DNA of 64,000 nt, taken from NCBI GenBank assembly GCA_028767165.1, contig JARACJ010000001.1, positions 1 through 64,000 of the forward strand. The letters are read 5' to 3'. Position numbers and translations under genes: made by a program. This document shows, piece after piece, positions 61,796-64,000 of this stretch. The notes below the pieces were generated by a model. It did no database searches. It saw nothing but the letters and a program-made list of their open reading frames with translations, and had not been told where the DNA came from. The stretch's first letter is position 1. Each line of letters begins with the position of its first letter. This DNA is from Proteobacteria bacterium DTSAM18 (GTDB lineage: Bacteria; Myxococcota_A; UBA796; GCA-2862545).

Positions 61796-62155
61796 CTGTC
61801 CTTCGGGCACAGGGCGGAGCTGTTTGTGGCGCAGAGGCTCAAAGCGGATGGATGGACGCTGCTCTCGCAGAATTGGCATGGGGGCGGAGGCGAGCTGGAT
61901 CTGGTGATCCAGCGCGGCTCCGCCCTTCGCTTTGTCGAGGTCAAGGCCCGCGTCGGCGACGACTTCGACATCTGGGACGCGATTCCGGCGTCCAAGCGTG
62001 CCCGGCTGGTGAGGGCCGCCCGTGCATGGCTCGCGGCCCACGACACGGATGCCGAGGAGCTCTGCTTCCTGTGGGCCGCCGTCCGTGGCGGCGCGATGCC
62101 CGAAGAGTGGTCGGTGGAGTGGTATGACAACCCCATCGACGTGAGGTCCGCATGA
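61796..62155 (+). CDS. yraN: YraN family (UPF0102) endonuclease-like protein, start uncertain
   Basis: The frame encodes the UPF0102 fold: FGHRAELFVAQRLKADGW, then the nuclease-like motif GGELDLVIQ and LRFVEVKAR. There is no ATG, GTG or TTG upstream of the conserved SFGHRAE block since the rplS stop. CTG 61796 would include this block. GTG 61826 has a better SD (GGAG, 6 nt) but removes it. The coordinates use CTG as the homology-based start. The stop overlaps the rsmI start (ATGA). Confidence 0.75.
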   Translation: MSFGHRAELFVAQRLKADGWTLLSQNWHGGGGELDLVIQRGSALRFVEVKARVGDDFDIWDAIPASKRARLVRAARAWLAAHDTDAEELCFLWAAVRGGAMPEEWSVEWYDNPIDVRSA

Positions 62156-62967
62156 GCCTGTGGTTGGTGGCCACCCCCATCGGAACGATGTCCGACTGCT
62201 CGCCGAGAGCGCAGCAGATCCTTGGCACGGTGGATCTCGTGTGCGCGGAAGACACCCGCACCACCGGCAGGCTCCTGGCCGCGCTGGGCGTGAGGGCCAA
62301 GGAGCTCCGCGCGCTGCACGCCCACAACGAAGACAAGCTGGCCGAGGCCATCGCTGCGAGGGCTGCAGATCAGGAGGTGGCGCTCGTGAGCGATGCCGGC
62401 ACACCTGGCATCTCCGACCCGGGCAGGGCGCTCGTGCAGGCCTGTCACGCCGCCGGCGTGCAGGTGCTGTCCGTACCCGGTCCGTCCGCGCTGGCCGCCG
62501 CGCTGGCGTCGTCCGGATTTCCGGCGGCCATGTCCACCTTCCTGGGGTTCGCCCCTCGCAAGGGCAGGGAAGGCTGGACCCGTGAGGTCCTGGGGCGCCC
62601 CGAGACCCTCGTGATCTACGAGGCCCCCGGTCGCATCACCGATCTCGTGCGTCGCCTTGCAGAGGTGGATCCGGAGCGGGAGGCCTGCCTGTGTCGGGAG
62701 ATCTCCAAGCGCTACGAGGAGAACCTTCGTCTGCCGCTGAAGGGGCTCGCGGAGGATCTCGCCGGACGCGACGTGGTCAAGGGCGAGTGCGTCCTGGTCA
62801 TCGGCCCCGGGCAGCGCAAGACCGCGACTGCCGCGGCAACCGAGCAGGTGGCGGAGGGGGCGGGCCTCAAGCAGGTGGCCGCCGTGCTGGCCGGGCGCTG
62901 GGGCGTGAAGAAGCGGGAGGCCTACCAGGCGCTCCTCGAGCTGGAGCGCGAGCTGCGCGACGTGTGA
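62152..62967 (+). CDS. rsmI: 16S rRNA 2'-O-methyltransferase RsmI
   Basis: This 271-residue enzyme methylates the ribose of C1402 in 16S rRNA. Motifs are LVATPIG, CAEDTRTTGRLLAALGV, LVSDAGTPGISDPGRALV, LSVPGPSALAAAL and IYEAPGRITD. The usual GNL after PI is GTM here, a mild change. It ends the rpsP-rsmI gene group. Confidence 0.95.
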   Translation: MSLWLVATPIGTMSDCSPRAQQILGTVDLVCAEDTRTTGRLLAALGVRAKELRALHAHNEDKLAEAIAARAADQEVALVSDAGTPGISDPGRALVQACHAAGVQVLSVPGPSALAAALASSGFPAAMSTFLGFAPRKGREGWTREVLGRPETLVIYEAPGRITDLVRRLAEVDPEREACLCREISKRYEENLRLPLKGLAEDLAGRDVVKGECVLVIGPGQRKTATAAATEQVAEGAGLKQVAAVLAGRWGVKKREAYQALLELERELRDV

Positions 62968-62993
62968 TCCGCCGCTTCGTCAGCGGGGATCAC
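62964..62993. terminator. Hairpin between rsmI and the convergent barrel gene
   Basis: GTGATCC-GCCGC..GCGG-GGATCAC forms a stem overlapping both gene ends. There is no T-tract; a shared bidirectional terminator is plausible. Confidence 0.45.
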
Positions 62994-64000
62994 CCGCGAG
63001 GCGGACACGGCCCACGAGCCGGGCGTACCAGGTGACGTCGATCTGATCGGGACCGGTGCGCACGGGGTACACGTTCTCGACGCGATGGGGAAGGCTGTAG
63101 CCGACCTGGGTGCCGACCCGGATGCCGAGGTAGCGGTTGATCTCCTGGATGAGACCCACACCGCCAGCGATGCGGACGTAGTCGCCGCGCGTGACGATCG
63201 TGGTGCGGCTCGCATCGAGGACGTCGGGCAGGTAGAAACCGGACCCGCGGTCGCTGTGGGAGAAGTAGTCGAGCGCCATGTGCACATCGACCTTCGTGAT
63301 GGCCTCCTTCTCGGAGCGGGCCGCGATGATCTCGCCGCCGATGCGGGTGAACAGGCTCGCGCCGAGGGACAGGTCGGCGTCCTCGATCGCGACCACGCCG
63401 CTGGCGTCGGGGCCTTCGTCGTATACGATGTCGGTGGTGGCATCGAGGTCGTAGTTCAGCCGAACGGACATGTAGGGTTCGGCGTTCTTGTGGGGCACGG
63501 AGAAGTCGCCCTCGAAGCGAAGACCCCAGCCACCGGGGGCCACGCCGCGCTTGTCGCTGTACAGCGTGGCAGCGGGTGTGCGGGCGGCGAAGCCGAGCCG
63601 GGTGTTCACGGGCAGGGAGCGCGCCCAGCTCGCCTGGGTGGGAGAGACCGCGACGCCGAACCAGAAGCCGTACAGGCCGTTGCCGCCCACGGTGGGATCG
63701 GTCTGCAGGGGCTGGGCCGTGCGGTAGCTGCCCGTGCCGGTGACCGGGTCGAACACCATCTCGTAGGCGGACGGATAGCTGATGGTGGTGTCGATGCTGC
63801 CGGGCAGCGCCACCGTGAGTGCGATGCCGTGGTACAGGCCGACCTGTGCCTTGAACCACATGTCGTGGGCCAGGATGTTCCGGCGGCCGACCAGCAGGCC
63901 GTCCTCCTCGAGGCTGGTGGTCTCGTAGTTGCCGCTGTACCCGACCTCGACGTCTGCGCGGAGCATCGGCGGCAGGTCGGTGTTGTCGGCGGCGGAGGCC
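62980..64000 (-). CDS. Outer-membrane beta-barrel protein, 5' end outside window
   Basis: About 340 codons are visible. The protein alternates in beta-strand fashion (LRADVEVGYSGNYETTSLEEDG, YHGIALTVALPGSIDTTISY, YLGIRVGTQVGYSLPHRV) and ends WYARLVGRVRLAGDPR. The codons at the window edge read ASAADNTDLPPM, which looks like a signal-peptide cleavage site. The true start therefore probably lies beyond position 64000 rather than at the internal ATG 63966. Function unknown. Confidence 0.7.
   Translation of the reverse strand, partial: ASAADNTDLPPMLRADVEVGYSGNYETTSLEEDGLLVGRRNILAHDMWFKAQVGLYHGIALTVALPGSIDTTISYPSAYEMVFDPVTGTGSYRTAQPLQTDPTVGGNGLYGFWFGVAVSPTQASWARSLPVNTRLGFAARTPAATLYSDKRGVAPGGWGLRFEGDFSVPHKNAEPYMSVRLNYDLDATTDIVYDEGPDASGVVAIEDADLSLGASLFTRIGGEIIAARSEKEAITKVDVHMALDYFSHSDRGSGFYLPDVLDASRTTIVTRGDYVRIAGGVGLIQEINRYLGIRVGTQVGYSLPHRVENVYPVRTGPDQIDVTWYARLVGRVRLAGDPR

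Overview
The window looks like chromosomal DNA from a high-GC deltaproteobacterial lineage, most likely Myxococcota. This is inferred from strong G/C bias at third codon positions, many lipoproteins and outer-membrane barrels, an NtrC-type regulator, and a block of TPR, TolQ/TolR-like and FHA-TonB genes resembling the Agl/Glt gliding machinery of Myxococcus. No taxonomic marker was compared directly. The left edge is the end of an rRNA operon; the right edge cuts through an outer-membrane barrel gene.

Layout. 1-910: 5S rRNA, its terminator, and two roughly 280-bp repeat modules bounded by short copies of the 5S 3' end. 1437-4339: two paralogous von Willebrand A (VWA) lipoproteins behind long gene-free leaders. 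4501-13391 (minus): rarA, a divergent MreB-like gene, small membrane genes, a lytic transglycosylase and a metalloprotease/propeller/barrel fusion. 13566-16358: a PhoB/PhoR-type pair and phoU. 16398-19034: a Ski2-like helicase (minus) and a small membrane protein (plus). 19075-19326 (minus): tRNA-Glu, tRNA-Glu, tRNA-Gln. 19691-26742: yceD, rpmF, acpP, rpiB, glyA, nrdR, riboflavin genes, nusB and a ferredoxin. 26813-26973: two identical tRNA-Phe genes. 27028-30803 (minus): an SppA fusion protease and an NtrC-family regulator. 30895-32388: dacB.

32521-44967 is the most distinctive block. It encodes a small exported protein, two large exported TPR proteins, a TPR lipoprotein, a small exported protein, a TolQ/ExbB-type channel, two TolR/ExbD-type proteins, and an inner-membrane protein with an FHA-like head and an AgmX/PglI (TonB-like) tail. 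Together these look like a proton-driven trans-envelope machine. One TolR-like protein has Asn where the proton-carrying Asp should be; the other keeps the Asp. 45095-47949 follows with an exported protein, a large outer-membrane barrel and a short Wza-type export protein, which suggests polysaccharide secretion of the Myxococcus EpsX/EpsY kind.

48089-62967 is mostly core genes: ftsK-lolA-glycosyltransferase; ctpA-type protease and murI (minus); nadD; a Kelch lipoprotein (minus); pgeF; an acyl-CoA carboxylase subunit; then a ribosome/RNA-modification operon (rpsP, khpA, rimM, trmD, rplS, yraN, rsmI).

Most unusual points: the 5S-tail repeat modules, the Asn/Asp pair of TolR-like proteins, a RibBA-type protein that has lost a metal-binding His and the GTP cyclohydrolase Cys cluster, and two envelope fusion proteins (SppA with a barrel-like domain; a zinc protease with a propeller and barrel).
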